A stretch of DNA of 64,000 nucleotides from JAMQPK01 sp963761975 (lineage in GTDB: Bacteria; Acidobacteriota; Vicinamibacteria; Vicinamibacterales; JAMQPK01): assembly GCA_963761975.1 (NCBI GenBank), contig CAVXIR010000007.1:434001-498000 (forward strand), written 5' to 3'. The position numbers and the translations under genes were made by a program. The notes under the pieces are model-generated. The model saw nothing but the letters and a program-made list of their open reading frames with translations. It was not told the DNA's origin and did not search any database. Below are positions 34,698 to 42,561 of the stretch, in pieces; positions within the stretch are counted from its first letter, which is position 1, and every line of letters begins with the position of its first letter.

Positions 34698-35917
34698 CAG
34701 CGTTGCCCTGAGACGAGCGAATCCAGTTGAGAGATCGCCGCGCTGAACGTTCGGTATGCGTCCTGAACCTTTTCGCCGTCGCCCAGGTCACCGTAGCTGT
34801 CGAGCTGATAGGCGGCGAGCACGATCTGTTTGACGCTGGCCTCGACGGCATCTTCGTTGGCGCCCCGCTGCTGCGATTGAATTTCCAGTGCGAGATCCTT
34901 CGCTTGCAGCGCCGGGACATAAATTGCCCCAAACGCTCCGGTTTTGGTCAACGATTCAACTTCAGCCCGCCGCGCCTTCAGGTCGTCCAACAAGGAACCG
35001 GGTGCGATGGGTGCGTTAGGTGCGATAGGTGCGTCAGGTGCGGTAGGTGCGTTGGGCTTGTCCACCGTAGCGGCGCCAGCCGCGGAGGTGGATGCGTTAG
35101 GGGCGACCGCGCCAGGTGCGAGCGTTGCGACTGTCGATGTTGTCGAACGGGAAGTGGTCGGCGCGCCGGATGCGGGCAGATCCCGGGAGTAGCTCGAGAA
35201 CGCGAAGTCGAACCGGCTCTCTTTGTCGCCCGAGCGAAACGCAATCTTCGCCGTCATTTTCGCCGGCAGTGCCAGTGGTTCGATACGGGCCTCGAAGAAG
35301 GTACCGTTGCGTGCGAGCATCAGAGGTGCCGACATCAGCTCGCGTGTCGTGCCGGTCTTCGGATCGAACACCTCTTTGGTGACGACGCGGCCGCGAACCT
35401 TGCGTGCCTCCGAGATGTTGAGCGGCCTCGAAAAATCGTCGTACACATACACCCGGAAGCGGCCGGCAACCGGATAGGTGCCCTCGAGGTGATGCCAGTT
35501 GTCAGGCGCCATGAAGAAAATGCCACCGTGTTTCGGATTGTGATCGCCGTGCGCGCGCGCCGCATATTTCGGGATCATTTTCGATCCGTCAGCGCACGTT
35601 CCCGGTTCGAGCTGAGAAATCTCGCGATTGCCTGTGCACGTGAATGTCAGGGCGGCGGTCTTCTGGACGAGGTCGCGTGAACAGATGCGGCATGTACCTG
35701 GTTTGGCCTGTTCAATGACGGCATGAACGGGACACGTATACACCGCGACGAGACGCACCGCCTCGAGATCCATGCCGCAGATGCCGCAGGCACCCTTCTT
35801 GTCTTCGAGCACGTCAGGGTGCATGGGGCAGGTCCAGGAAATTGCAGGAAGCTGAGCGGCACCGACGGCGCCGAACAGCAACGCGGCCACGATGAGAGTG
35901 ACAGCCCGGACTTTCAT
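34697..35917 (-). CDS. Exported protein with three heavy-metal-binding (HMBD) modules
   Basis: The 406-residue protein has a signal peptide ending VGAAQ (about residue 22). Module 1 is WTCPMHPDVLEDKKGACGICGMDLE, module 2 is YTCPVHAVIEQAKPGTCRICSRDL, and module 3 is FTCTGNREISQLEPGTCADGSKM, where part of the Cys/His set is lost. The pattern is the HMBD/copper-binding motif of CusB-like and P-type ATPase accessory proteins. A beta-rich domain (about 115-280), a Thr/Ala/Pro-rich linker with PNAP/PDAP/PIAP repeats (about 275-320), and a final helical part follow. ATG 35917 is chosen for the signal peptide; the long upstream extension overlaps the next gene. Metal specificity (copper likely) is inferred. 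Confidence 0.82.
   Translation of the reverse strand: MKVRAVTLIVAALLFGAVGAAQLPAISWTCPMHPDVLEDKKGACGICGMDLEAVRLVAVYTCPVHAVIEQAKPGTCRICSRDLVQKTAALTFTCTGNREISQLEPGTCADGSKMIPKYAARAHGDHNPKHGGIFFMAPDNWHHLEGTYPVAGRFRVYVYDDFSRPLNISEARKVRGRVVTKEVFDPKTGTTRELMSAPLMLARNGTFFEARIEPLALPAKMTAKIAFRSGDKESRFDFAFSSYSRDLPASGAPTTSRSTTSTVATLAPGAVAPNASTSAAGAATVDKPNAPTAPDAPIAPNAPIAPGSLLDDLKARRAEVESLTKTGAFGAIYVPALQAKDLALEIQSQQRGANEDAVEASVKQIVLAAYQLDSYGDLGDGEKVQDAYRTFSAAISQLDSLVSGQR
34999..35054. repeat. Coding nonamer array GGTGCGNNN in the HMBD protein
   Basis: The units GGTGCGATG, GGTGCGTTA, GGTGCGATA, GGTGCGTCA, GGTGCGGTA encode the PNAPTAPDAPIAP linker when read on the minus strand. The array is related to 25423-25485 and 26271-26378. 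Confidence 0.7.
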
Positions 35918-35921
35918 CGGA

Positions 35922-37688
35922 TCAGCGCAAGTGTAGCAAAGGCGACGGTGGGACGCATGTACGGCTCGCGTCGGACGGAGGTGCCGTGATGAGCTCGCCG
36001 CCGTCGGGACGCGCTGGGTCGAACAGATAGATCGCGCCCGGCACGCCCGGCGCCCGATATTCGACAATCGGAGCGAGCGCCAGCCTGCCATGTGAGTTCG
36101 AGGCCGCAAATCGCTTCTCGAATTCCGCCACTTCGTACTCCTCCAGCAGGAAAAACGGACGCCGGCCTTGTGCCGCGAGCCACTGTAGCGCGCGATCGAG
36201 CCATGCGGGATCGAGGAGCTCGTACCGGATGATCGTGCGTCCTGCGTAGTAGCGGATGGGTCCGCTGTGCTGCCCGCTGAAGACGATGGCCGACGGATCG
36301 GTGGCCTGTTCGACCATTTTGGCCACGCTCACGTAACGATGACCGCCTTCGCCGGTCGGAAACGCGCCGTTCCTCGAGGCATAGTAGAGGCCGTGTGCCC
36401 CGATGCCAATCGCGACGCCAATGGCTGCCAGGCGGACTGCAAGCAATGGCGATTGCCCGAGGCGAACAACGACGGCCGCCATCCCGAGGCAGATGGCAGG
36501 CCATGACGGCAACATGAACCGCAAAAACCACCAAGCCTCGTATGGCAGATAGATGAGATACAGCGTCCAAACCACGACGATGGTTGCAGCAAGCAGCAGT
36601 GCCGCTCGTCGTTGGGTGCGCGAACGCCAGACGAAGCTGATTGGCACGGCGAGCACACCGATGCCGGCGATGGCGAACGGCGTTTGGCTTTCGACGAGCC
36701 AATGTCCGTACCGTTCGAGATTAACGGCGATATGAGCGGCCGAAAACAACGAAGAGAGCGAACCGTATCCCGATGCGAGCGGTGATCCGTAGAGGCGGTC
36801 GTTCAACCACGCGATGAAGAGACAGCCGGGGATTGTGCCCAGGACGATCAGGGCGGCATCTCTTGCCGGTTGAACCGACCACCACCGCCAGAGCACGAGC
36901 ACGCCGGCAAGCGGTGCGAGATTCGGCCGGATGAGAATGGCGCCGGATGCGGCAAGTCCGGCAAACATCGCCGAGCGTTTCGACTCGCCGAGAGTGAAGT
37001 AGATCGCGAGCGCCCACAGTGCCGCAGCCGGCACATCGCTCATCGGCGAGACCAGCATGGCGAGCACTGCAGGGCTGGTCGCAATGAACCAGGCCGCGAC
37101 GAGTCCAAGCATGTCGGATTCGATGCGGCGGCCGATCGCAAATGTGATCCACACCAGCAGTGCCCCTGTCAGCGGTGTCACGAGAAACATCGCGCAGTGG
37201 CCGGCGAGCGCTTTCACGCCCGCCATGGCCAATGGCAGACCCGGGGCGGTCATCGGCACGATTGCCGGTCCTGACACCGATGGACGAAACCCGTGCGGTG
37301 TGAAGCTCCAGATTGCATCGGGCCAGGGAGCGGTCGCTGCGAGCGGAACAGGAACGACCAGGTTGCCCTGAAGCCAGAGATCCGCCTGCGACACGTAGGC
37401 ATACTGATCGGCGCCATTGGCCGTCCAGGAATTCCTCGCAATGCCGGCGACGGCCGGGCACAGCCCAATGAGAATCACCAGCGGCGTGACGAGGCGTCGC
37501 AGGTGGAGCGGTCCGCGCGTCGCAACATGCAGGCTGATGAAAACAGCGGTAAACGCGAGCGGACGAAACGGATCGTGCGCGCGAATCGTAATTCCCGGTA
37601 GTGCAACGGTGAACCCGCCGACGAGCCAGATCGCCAGCGTCCAAAGTGCTCCAAAAACGGCAAATACGGCTACAATGACGTGAACCAT
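35922..37688 (-). CDS. Glycosyltransferase-39-like integral membrane protein
   Basis: The 588 residues have about ten to twelve membrane segments. The ATG at 37688 is followed by VHVIVAVFAVFGALWTLAIW. The frame upstream of this ATG is only the antisense of the next gene. Motifs such as NGADQYAYVSQADLWLQGN and ISFVWRSRTQRRAALLLA, with a C-terminal soluble part (EYEVAEFEKRFAASNSHG), resemble the GT39/ArnT-like or dolichyl-phosphate-mannose-type family of membrane glycosyltransferases. An acceptor is not evident. Its stop lies 4 bases from the HMBD gene start, so the two are probably co-transcribed. Confidence 0.75.
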   Translation of the reverse strand: MVHVIVAVFAVFGALWTLAIWLVGGFTVALPGITIRAHDPFRPLAFTAVFISLHVATRGPLHLRRLVTPLVILIGLCPAVAGIARNSWTANGADQYAYVSQADLWLQGNLVVPVPLAATAPWPDAIWSFTPHGFRPSVSGPAIVPMTAPGLPLAMAGVKALAGHCAMFLVTPLTGALLVWITFAIGRRIESDMLGLVAAWFIATSPAVLAMLVSPMSDVPAAALWALAIYFTLGESKRSAMFAGLAASGAILIRPNLAPLAGVLVLWRWWSVQPARDAALIVLGTIPGCLFIAWLNDRLYGSPLASGYGSLSSLFSAAHIAVNLERYGHWLVESQTPFAIAGIGVLAVPISFVWRSRTQRRAALLLAATIVVVWTLYLIYLPYEAWWFLRFMLPSWPAICLGMAAVVVRLGQSPLLAVRLAAIGVAIGIGAHGLYYASRNGAFPTGEGGHRYVSVAKMVEQATDPSAIVFSGQHSGPIRYYAGRTIIRYELLDPAWLDRALQWLAAQGRRPFFLLEEYEVAEFEKRFAASNSHGRLALAPIVEYRAPGVPGAIYLFDPARPDGGELITAPPSDASRTCVPPSPLLHLR

Positions 37689-37730
37689 ACCTTGAGAATT
37701 TGCGAGGCGAATTGTACGTTTGCCGCGAAC

Positions 37731-37800
37731 AAAAGGGGTGAGTCCTCTTTTTTCGGCAAGGTTGGCGAATTTACCGGAGAAGGGGACTGACCCCGTTTTG
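37731..37800. repeat. GGGGACTGACCCCG-type palindromic repeat
   Basis: AAAAGGGGTGAGTCCTCTTTTTT (palindromic in its core) is followed by GAGAAGGGGACTGACCCCGTTTT. It resembles the GGGGTCAGACCCC repeat at 22061. It lies in the 123-base gap between the divergent membrane protein and first flavoprotein, so promoters for both must lie inside or next to it. Confidence 0.65.
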
Positions 37801-37811
37801 GAGGCCGTTCT

Positions 37812-39110
37812 ATGGGACCGATTGAAGACCAGTGGCGATTCAGCCTGAGCCGGCGGAAGGCGCTGGCGGCGTTTGCCGCTGTTTTCGGCGGCTCGCCGCT
37901 GCTGAAGGCGCAGGTCGATCCGCACGGCCTGGTAGGTCACAAACGCTTTCCGCGTCTGGACGAGCTCGTGGATGCCTTCGACTTCGAAGCGTTGTGCTAT
38001 CGCAACATGACTCTCGAGCCGTATGACTACATGGCACACGGCGATGGCAGCGAATGGAATCTCCGGCGCAATCGGCTCGCGTTCGACTGGGTCGACATCG
38101 TTCCCGGTAAAGCCGTCGATCCGAAAACCGTCGACATGTCGTCGACGATTCTTGGCGTGCCGATGAAGTTCCCGATCTTCACCGCGCCGAGCTCTGGCCA
38201 GGGCGCGTTGCATCCAGACGGAGAGATTGGCATGTACCGCGGTGCCACTGCCGCAAACGCGCTAGCCGCGTTCGCAAGCGGCACAACGGTTCCACATCAG
38301 AAAATCGCGCCCGCCGCGACTGGCCCGCGATGGAACCAGTTCTATCCGATTCCCGACCTCGGTGCATCGGCCAAACAACTGCAGACGTTCCAGGATTTGG
38401 GTGCCAAGGCCATCATCATCACGGTCGATCAGCAGGCATCGGTTTACGAGCGCGACTTGCACGATCGTCATCTGGGAGGCGTCGTTCAGACGGCGGGTGG
38501 TCGCGGGGGGCGCGGGGGTGGTGGTGGCAACGCCGCGGCCGCCGCGGCAGCGGAAGCGCTCGCCTCCGGTGGGCCCATCCCGATGACGGGTAGCGGTGAG
38601 CCCGGAGTCGGCAAGTTTCCGCAGTTTACGAAATACCGCGTCTCGAATCGCCGGCTTTGGTACAGCTGGGACTACATCGACGAAGTCCGCAAGTCCATCA
38701 AGGTGCCGGTGATCATCAAAGGCATTGTGACTGCCGAAGACGCCGAGATCTGCGTCAAGGAAGGCGTCGACGGCATTATCGTGTCGAACCACGGCGGCCG
38801 CTCGATGGACTACGGTCCGTCGACCCTCGAAGTGCTGCCGGAGATCGTCGCGGTCGTCAACCGGAAGATCCCCGTCATGATCGACAGCGGCTTCCGCCGA
38901 GGCAGCGATGTGTTCAAGGCACTCGCGCTCGGTGCTGATGCGGTGGCGCTTGGGCGCGCCGCTCGATGGGGGCTGGGCGCCTACGGGGCGCAGGGCGTGC
39001 AGCGATTGCTCGAAGTGATTCAGGCCGAGCTGGTGCACGCGGCCGCCTATGCGGGACGCGCCACGCTGAAATCGATCGACAAAACAGCGATCAAAGTAAA
39101 TTTCGTCTAG
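37812..39110 (+). CDS. FMN-dependent alpha-hydroxyacid dehydrogenase, Tat-type leader (copy 1)
   Basis: The 432 residues oxidise an L-2-hydroxyacid (lactate- or glycolate-like) to the 2-oxo acid. The leader LSRRKALAAFAAVFGG has a twin-arginine and hydrophobic run, so export to the periplasm is likely. Active-site residues are kept: YMAHGDGSEWNLRRNR, QFYPIPD, TVDQQAS...ER, and the catalytic pair His327/Arg330 in SNHGGRSMDYGPSTLEVL. A Gly/Ala-rich insertion (about 230-256) occupies the mobile loop region. It heads a triplet of homologues with a cytochrome behind them, so electrons probably go to a c-type cytochrome. Confidence 0.88.
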   Translation: MGPIEDQWRFSLSRRKALAAFAAVFGGSPLLKAQVDPHGLVGHKRFPRLDELVDAFDFEALCYRNMTLEPYDYMAHGDGSEWNLRRNRLAFDWVDIVPGKAVDPKTVDMSSTILGVPMKFPIFTAPSSGQGALHPDGEIGMYRGATAANALAAFASGTTVPHQKIAPAATGPRWNQFYPIPDLGASAKQLQTFQDLGAKAIIITVDQQASVYERDLHDRHLGGVVQTAGGRGGRGGGGGNAAAAAAAEALASGGPIPMTGSGEPGVGKFPQFTKYRVSNRRLWYSWDYIDEVRKSIKVPVIIKGIVTAEDAEICVKEGVDGIIVSNHGGRSMDYGPSTLEVLPEIVAVVNRKIPVMIDSGFRRGSDVFKALALGADAVALGRAARWGLGAYGAQGVQRLLEVIQAELVHAAAYAGRATLKSIDKTAIKVNFV

Positions 39111-39225
39111 GACTGGATGTCGCACTGAAGCAGATCGTTGTCGCAACCACGGTCGAGCGACCGGAGGTCGCGAGATACAGGTCGTGGGGGTGGGGCCCCA
39201 CGACATCCCAAGTAACGAGGATCAT

Positions 39226-40344
39226 ATGAGCGATCACAAAGTCAGCAGACGCCGGGCTCTCGGCAGCGTCGGCGCCGTCGTTGCGGGAACGGTTGCCGGT
39301 ACGGCGATTGGTGGAGGATCACCTGCAGCGCAGCAGCGCGAGCGCGCGCCATGGGAGCCGCCGCTCGCGCCACGGCTCGTGCCGCGCGAAGAGCTCGTCA
39401 ATCTTCTCGAGTTCGAGGAAGAAGCGAAGAAGAAGCTGCCGCCGGCGACCTTCGCGCTGATTGCAGGCGGCGATCGCGCGCTCTTCGATCGCATCACCCT
39501 GCGGCCGCGGATGAACATCCCGACGACCGACATGGATCTGAGCGTCACGTTGTTCGGCCAGGAACACTTCACGCCGATCATCGTCGCGCCGATCGCGGAT
39601 CAGAAGCGCTTCCACACGGATGCCGAGCTGGCCACCGCGAAGGGCGCTGCCGCAGGCAAGGCGCTCATGATTGTCAGCAGCCGGTCGAGTGTGCCGCTGG
39701 CAGACATCGCCGCCGTCGCCAAGCCGGCATTCTGGTATCAAGTGTACGCGTCCGATTCGGCCGCGAAGACCCAGGTGCAGGATGCCATCAAGGCCGGTGC
39801 GCAGGCGATTATCGTCACCGTTGGGGCTTCGCACGCGGCGAACGGTGCGCGCCCCGCATCGGCGAGCTCGATCAACTGGTCGGCCGTCGATGCGATCAAG
39901 CAGGGTGTCAACGTGCCGGTGATCGTCAAGGGCATTACGACGCCGGCCGAGGCGACCACGGCGCTGCAGCACAATGTGCAGGGCATCGTGGCGTCGAATT
40001 TCGGCGGATTGCTGGCAAACAAGGACGCGATGATTCTCACCCTGCCGAACATCATCGACGCGGTCGCCGGCAAAGTGCCGGTGCTGACCGACGGCTCGTT
40101 CCGCCGCGGAACAGACACCTTCAAGGCGCTGGCGTTTGGCGCCCAAGGCGTGCTCATCGGGCGGCCGGTGATGTGGGGACTTGCGGCGTTCGGTGAAGCC
40201 GGTGTGCAGAGCGTCATCGAAATGGCACAAACCGAGCTGGGCCGCTACATGGGCATGTGTGGCAAGGTGAATCTCAAGGCGCTCGACCGCACGGCGGTGA
40301 AGGTGCATGGCTCGACACCGACGAAAGTGACAACCAATAACTGA
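39226..40344 (+). CDS. FMN alpha-hydroxyacid dehydrogenase homologue, active-site residues lost (copy 2)
   Basis: The 372 residues start at ATG 39226 with the leader DHKVSRRRALGSVGAVVAG (twin-Arg). The FMN-dependent TIM-barrel scaffold remains (for example VPVLTDGSFRRGTDTFKALAFGAQGVLIGRP), but the catalytic His and Arg of copies 1 and 3 are Phe259 and Leu262 (SNFGGLLAN). The TVD motif is TVG, and the WNLRRNR segment is changed to TLRPRMN. The Tyr of QxY (WYQVY) stays. It should not have normal dehydrogenase activity; a partner, regulatory or binding role is possible. The stop is one base before copy 3's ATG, so co-expression is expected. Confidence 0.85.
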   Translation: MSDHKVSRRRALGSVGAVVAGTVAGTAIGGGSPAAQQRERAPWEPPLAPRLVPREELVNLLEFEEEAKKKLPPATFALIAGGDRALFDRITLRPRMNIPTTDMDLSVTLFGQEHFTPIIVAPIADQKRFHTDAELATAKGAAAGKALMIVSSRSSVPLADIAAVAKPAFWYQVYASDSAAKTQVQDAIKAGAQAIIVTVGASHAANGARPASASSINWSAVDAIKQGVNVPVIVKGITTPAEATTALQHNVQGIVASNFGGLLANKDAMILTLPNIIDAVAGKVPVLTDGSFRRGTDTFKALAFGAQGVLIGRPVMWGLAAFGEAGVQSVIEMAQTELGRYMGMCGKVNLKALDRTAVKVHGSTPTKVTTNN

Positions 40345-40345
40345 C

Positions 40346-41650
40346 ATGGGAAACATCGAACGACGTTGGCAGGCCTCTGTCTCTCGCCGCAAAGCGCTTG
40401 CGGGCATGGCCGGCATCATCGCCGGCTCGCCGTTGCTTCACGCTCAGCTCGACCCGCGTCCGTTTTCACAACACAGACGGACGCCAGGTTTGAACGAGAT
40501 GCTGAGCTCGTTCGACTTCGAGCCGGTCATGTTCGCCAATGTGCCGCAATCGGTCTACGACTACACCGCGCACGGCGATGGTGGCGAGTGGAACCTCAGG
40601 CGCAATCGTCAGGCGTTTGACTGGGTCGATCTCATTCCCGGCAATGCCGTCAGCGCTGAGTCGGTCGATCTCTCCTCGAAGCTGATCGATCTGAATCTGA
40701 AATTTCCAGTTGTGATCGCGCCAACGGCCACTCAGGTCGCTCTTCATCCCGACGGTGAAGCCGGGATGTATCGCGCGGCGTCACTGTCGTCGAATACGCC
40801 GATGTGCCTCAGTAACAACTCGAGCCAGTCGGTCGAGGAGGTTGCGAAAGGCGCCAAGGGACAGCTGTGGTGGCAGTTTTACCCGCGCCAGGATATGGGC
40901 GCGAGCCAGGAGCTGCTCGAACGTGCGCAAGCAGCGGGTTACACGGCCATCGTCATCACGGTCGATCAGCAGGCGTCGTACTACGAGCGAAGCCAGCACG
41001 ACCGGAATCTCGGTGGACGAACGGGCGGGGCGGGACGCGCTGGTGGCGCGGGCGGTCGCGGCCGCGCGGGCGGCGCCGGACGCGGGAACGATCCTGAGGC
41101 GGTGGGAAGCGCGCAAATTGGGCGCGGCGCCTGGCCTGGTGCGTCGGCCGTCCGTCGTGGCCCGGCCGCCTATCGTGTCGGTGCAGGCCGCCTCTGGTAC
41201 ACGTGGCAATATCTGAACGATGTCCGCAAGTTCATCAAGGTTCCGATCATCGTCAAGGGGATCGTGACGCACGAGGATGCCCGGCTCTGCGTCGAGCATG
41301 GATTCGACGGCATCGTTGTGTCGAATCACGGCGGCCGATCGATGGATTACGGTCCCTCGACGCTTGAAGTGCTTCCTGAGATTGTCGCGGCGGTGAACGG
41401 CAAGATCCCTGTGATGATCGACAGCGGGTTCCGGCGTGGCAGCGATATTCTGAAAGCGATCGCGCTCGGCGCCGATGCTGTCTGGCTCGGCCGCGCCGCC
41501 CGTTGGGCTCTAGGTGCGTTCGGGCCTACCGGCGTACAGAAACTCCTCAACGACATCATCTTCAAAGAGCTTGTCGATGCGGCGGCTGCAACGGGCCGGC
41601 GGACGCTCGCATCGGTCGACACGAGCATCGTGAAGCAGAACTGGCCGTGA
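40346..41650 (+). CDS. FMN-dependent alpha-hydroxyacid dehydrogenase, Tat-type leader (copy 3)
   Basis: The 434 residues closely follow copy 1: leader SRRKALAGMAGIIAG, YTAHGDGGEWNLRRNR, QFYPRQD, TVDQQASYYERSQHDR, the catalytic pair His328/Arg331 in SNHGGRSMDYG, and C-terminal IDSGFRRGSDILKAIALGADA. A longer Gly/Arg/Ala-rich insertion (about 230-260) replaces the loop. Copies 1 and 3 are more alike than either is to copy 2. The stop overlaps the start codon of the cytochrome gene (GTGA). The periplasmic dehydrogenase-cytochrome arrangement indicates respiratory oxidation of a hydroxyacid. Confidence 0.88.
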   Translation: MGNIERRWQASVSRRKALAGMAGIIAGSPLLHAQLDPRPFSQHRRTPGLNEMLSSFDFEPVMFANVPQSVYDYTAHGDGGEWNLRRNRQAFDWVDLIPGNAVSAESVDLSSKLIDLNLKFPVVIAPTATQVALHPDGEAGMYRAASLSSNTPMCLSNNSSQSVEEVAKGAKGQLWWQFYPRQDMGASQELLERAQAAGYTAIVITVDQQASYYERSQHDRNLGGRTGGAGRAGGAGGRGRAGGAGRGNDPEAVGSAQIGRGAWPGASAVRRGPAAYRVGAGRLWYTWQYLNDVRKFIKVPIIVKGIVTHEDARLCVEHGFDGIVVSNHGGRSMDYGPSTLEVLPEIVAAVNGKIPVMIDSGFRRGSDILKAIALGADAVWLGRAARWALGAFGPTGVQKLLNDIIFKELVDAAAATGRRTLASVDTSIVKQNWP

Positions 41651-42053
41651 GACGAAGTCGGGTCGTGAAACCACTTCTGGTGGCGCAGGGCTTTCGGCCT
41701 GCCCAACGGCTGATAGCGCGATTCGCTGTGCTGGCGCCCATCGTGTGGTCAGTCCCGGCGCTGGGTCAGCAACTCCCTGATGGCTTGGCCCAGGGAGAGA
41801 AATTCTCGAGAAGCAGTGCAATACGTGCCATACCCTGGAAGTGATCCTTGGGCAACGCAATGACGCTGCCGAATGGAAGCGGCTCGTGATGAACATGATC
41901 GATCGCGGCGCCGAGATTACCGACGAACAGGTGCCGGTCGTCGTGGACTACCTGGCCGCCAACTGGAATAAGCCGGCACCGCCGGCCGCTGAGAAGCCGG
42001 TCGAGAAACCGGCCGGGCAGTCAGCACCGATCGCGCCGGTGATGGCGCACTGA
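41647..42053 (+). pseudogene. Small exported c-type cytochrome, one-base frameshift
   Basis: Start GTG 41647 overlaps the stop of the preceding flavoprotein. The first frame gives a signal peptide (RLIARFAVLAPIVWSVPALGQ) and LPDGLAQGEK. At about 41800, in the A-run of GAGAGAAATTC, one base is missing. The next frame then reads ILEKQCNTCHTLEVILGQRN, with the haem motif CNTCH, and goes on to DEQVPVVVDYLAANWNKPA and a Pro/Ala-rich tail. Repaired, this is a normal small cytochrome c of about 135 residues, probably the electron acceptor for the alpha-hydroxyacid dehydrogenases. The shift may be a sequencing error in a homopolymer. Confidence 0.8.
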
Positions 42054-42079
42054 CTCGGATGGATGCGGAATGAACGTAG

Positions 42080-42103
42080 GGCCGGGACTCAACCCGGCCT
42101 TTT
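42080..42103 (+). terminator. Rho-independent terminator after the cytochrome gene
   Basis: GGCCGGG (42080-42086), loop ACTCAA and CCCGGCC (42093-42099) are followed by TTTTCATTTTTG. This is the clearest intrinsic terminator in the window and ends the flavoprotein-cytochrome transcript. Its sequence is related to the GGCCGGGTC arm of the two-hairpin elements. Confidence 0.75.
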
Positions 42104-42159
42104 CATTTTTGTGACGTGATGCCAGCGGCCAGACGCGCCGAAGCGAGTGGGGAGGCCAC

Positions 42160-42561
42160 ATGTTGTCGAGACGAGAACTGATTGCGGGCGGAGCGGCAGT
42201 GAACATGGCGGCGGGTGGGGCCGCCGCCGCGCAGCGTGAAGTGGACGATGGCCCCGAGCTCAACTCCATTCGTGAAGTTCTGATCGGGATCCGGCAGGAC
42301 CATGCGGTGCTGACGACGACGGTCAGCGCACTGCGGGCGCAGCAGCGGAATTTCTTTCGGCTCAACCAGCGATTTCCGCAGTGCATCGATGTGGGCATTG
42401 GCGTCTGGGAGCGGATGCAGGACTGGCACATTGCGCACCTTCGGCCGCTCACGATTCAACGCTCGGGCGAGGGCCACTGGCAGATGGATTTCATCATGTC
42501 GGTGATCGTGCTGAAATACGAGCTGCCGGAAAACGAAATCAGTATGGGTTATGACCGCTGA
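42160..42561 (+). CDS. Hypothetical exported or leader-bearing protein
   Basis: The 133-residue protein begins LSRRELIAGGAAVNMAAGGAAAA, a twin-Arg-like leader, so export is possible. A GGAGG precedes the ATG. The body has no recognised domain; it contains an alpha-helical segment (ELNSIREVLIGIRQDHAVLTTTVSALRAQQ) and the pattern FRLNQRFPQCIDVGIGVWERM, with one Cys. It overlaps the APC permease by 11 bases, indicating coupling. Nothing in the neighbourhood gives a role. Confidence 0.65.
   Translation: MLSRRELIAGGAAVNMAAGGAAAAQREVDDGPELNSIREVLIGIRQDHAVLTTTVSALRAQQRNFFRLNQRFPQCIDVGIGVWERMQDWHIAHLRPLTIQRSGEGHWQMDFIMSVIVLKYELPENEISMGYDR

Noticed and set aside
37689..38213. 175-codon N-terminal extension of the GT39-like membrane protein
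   Set aside because: It is antisense to the first flavoprotein gene, and the hydrophobic start at 37688 is natural.
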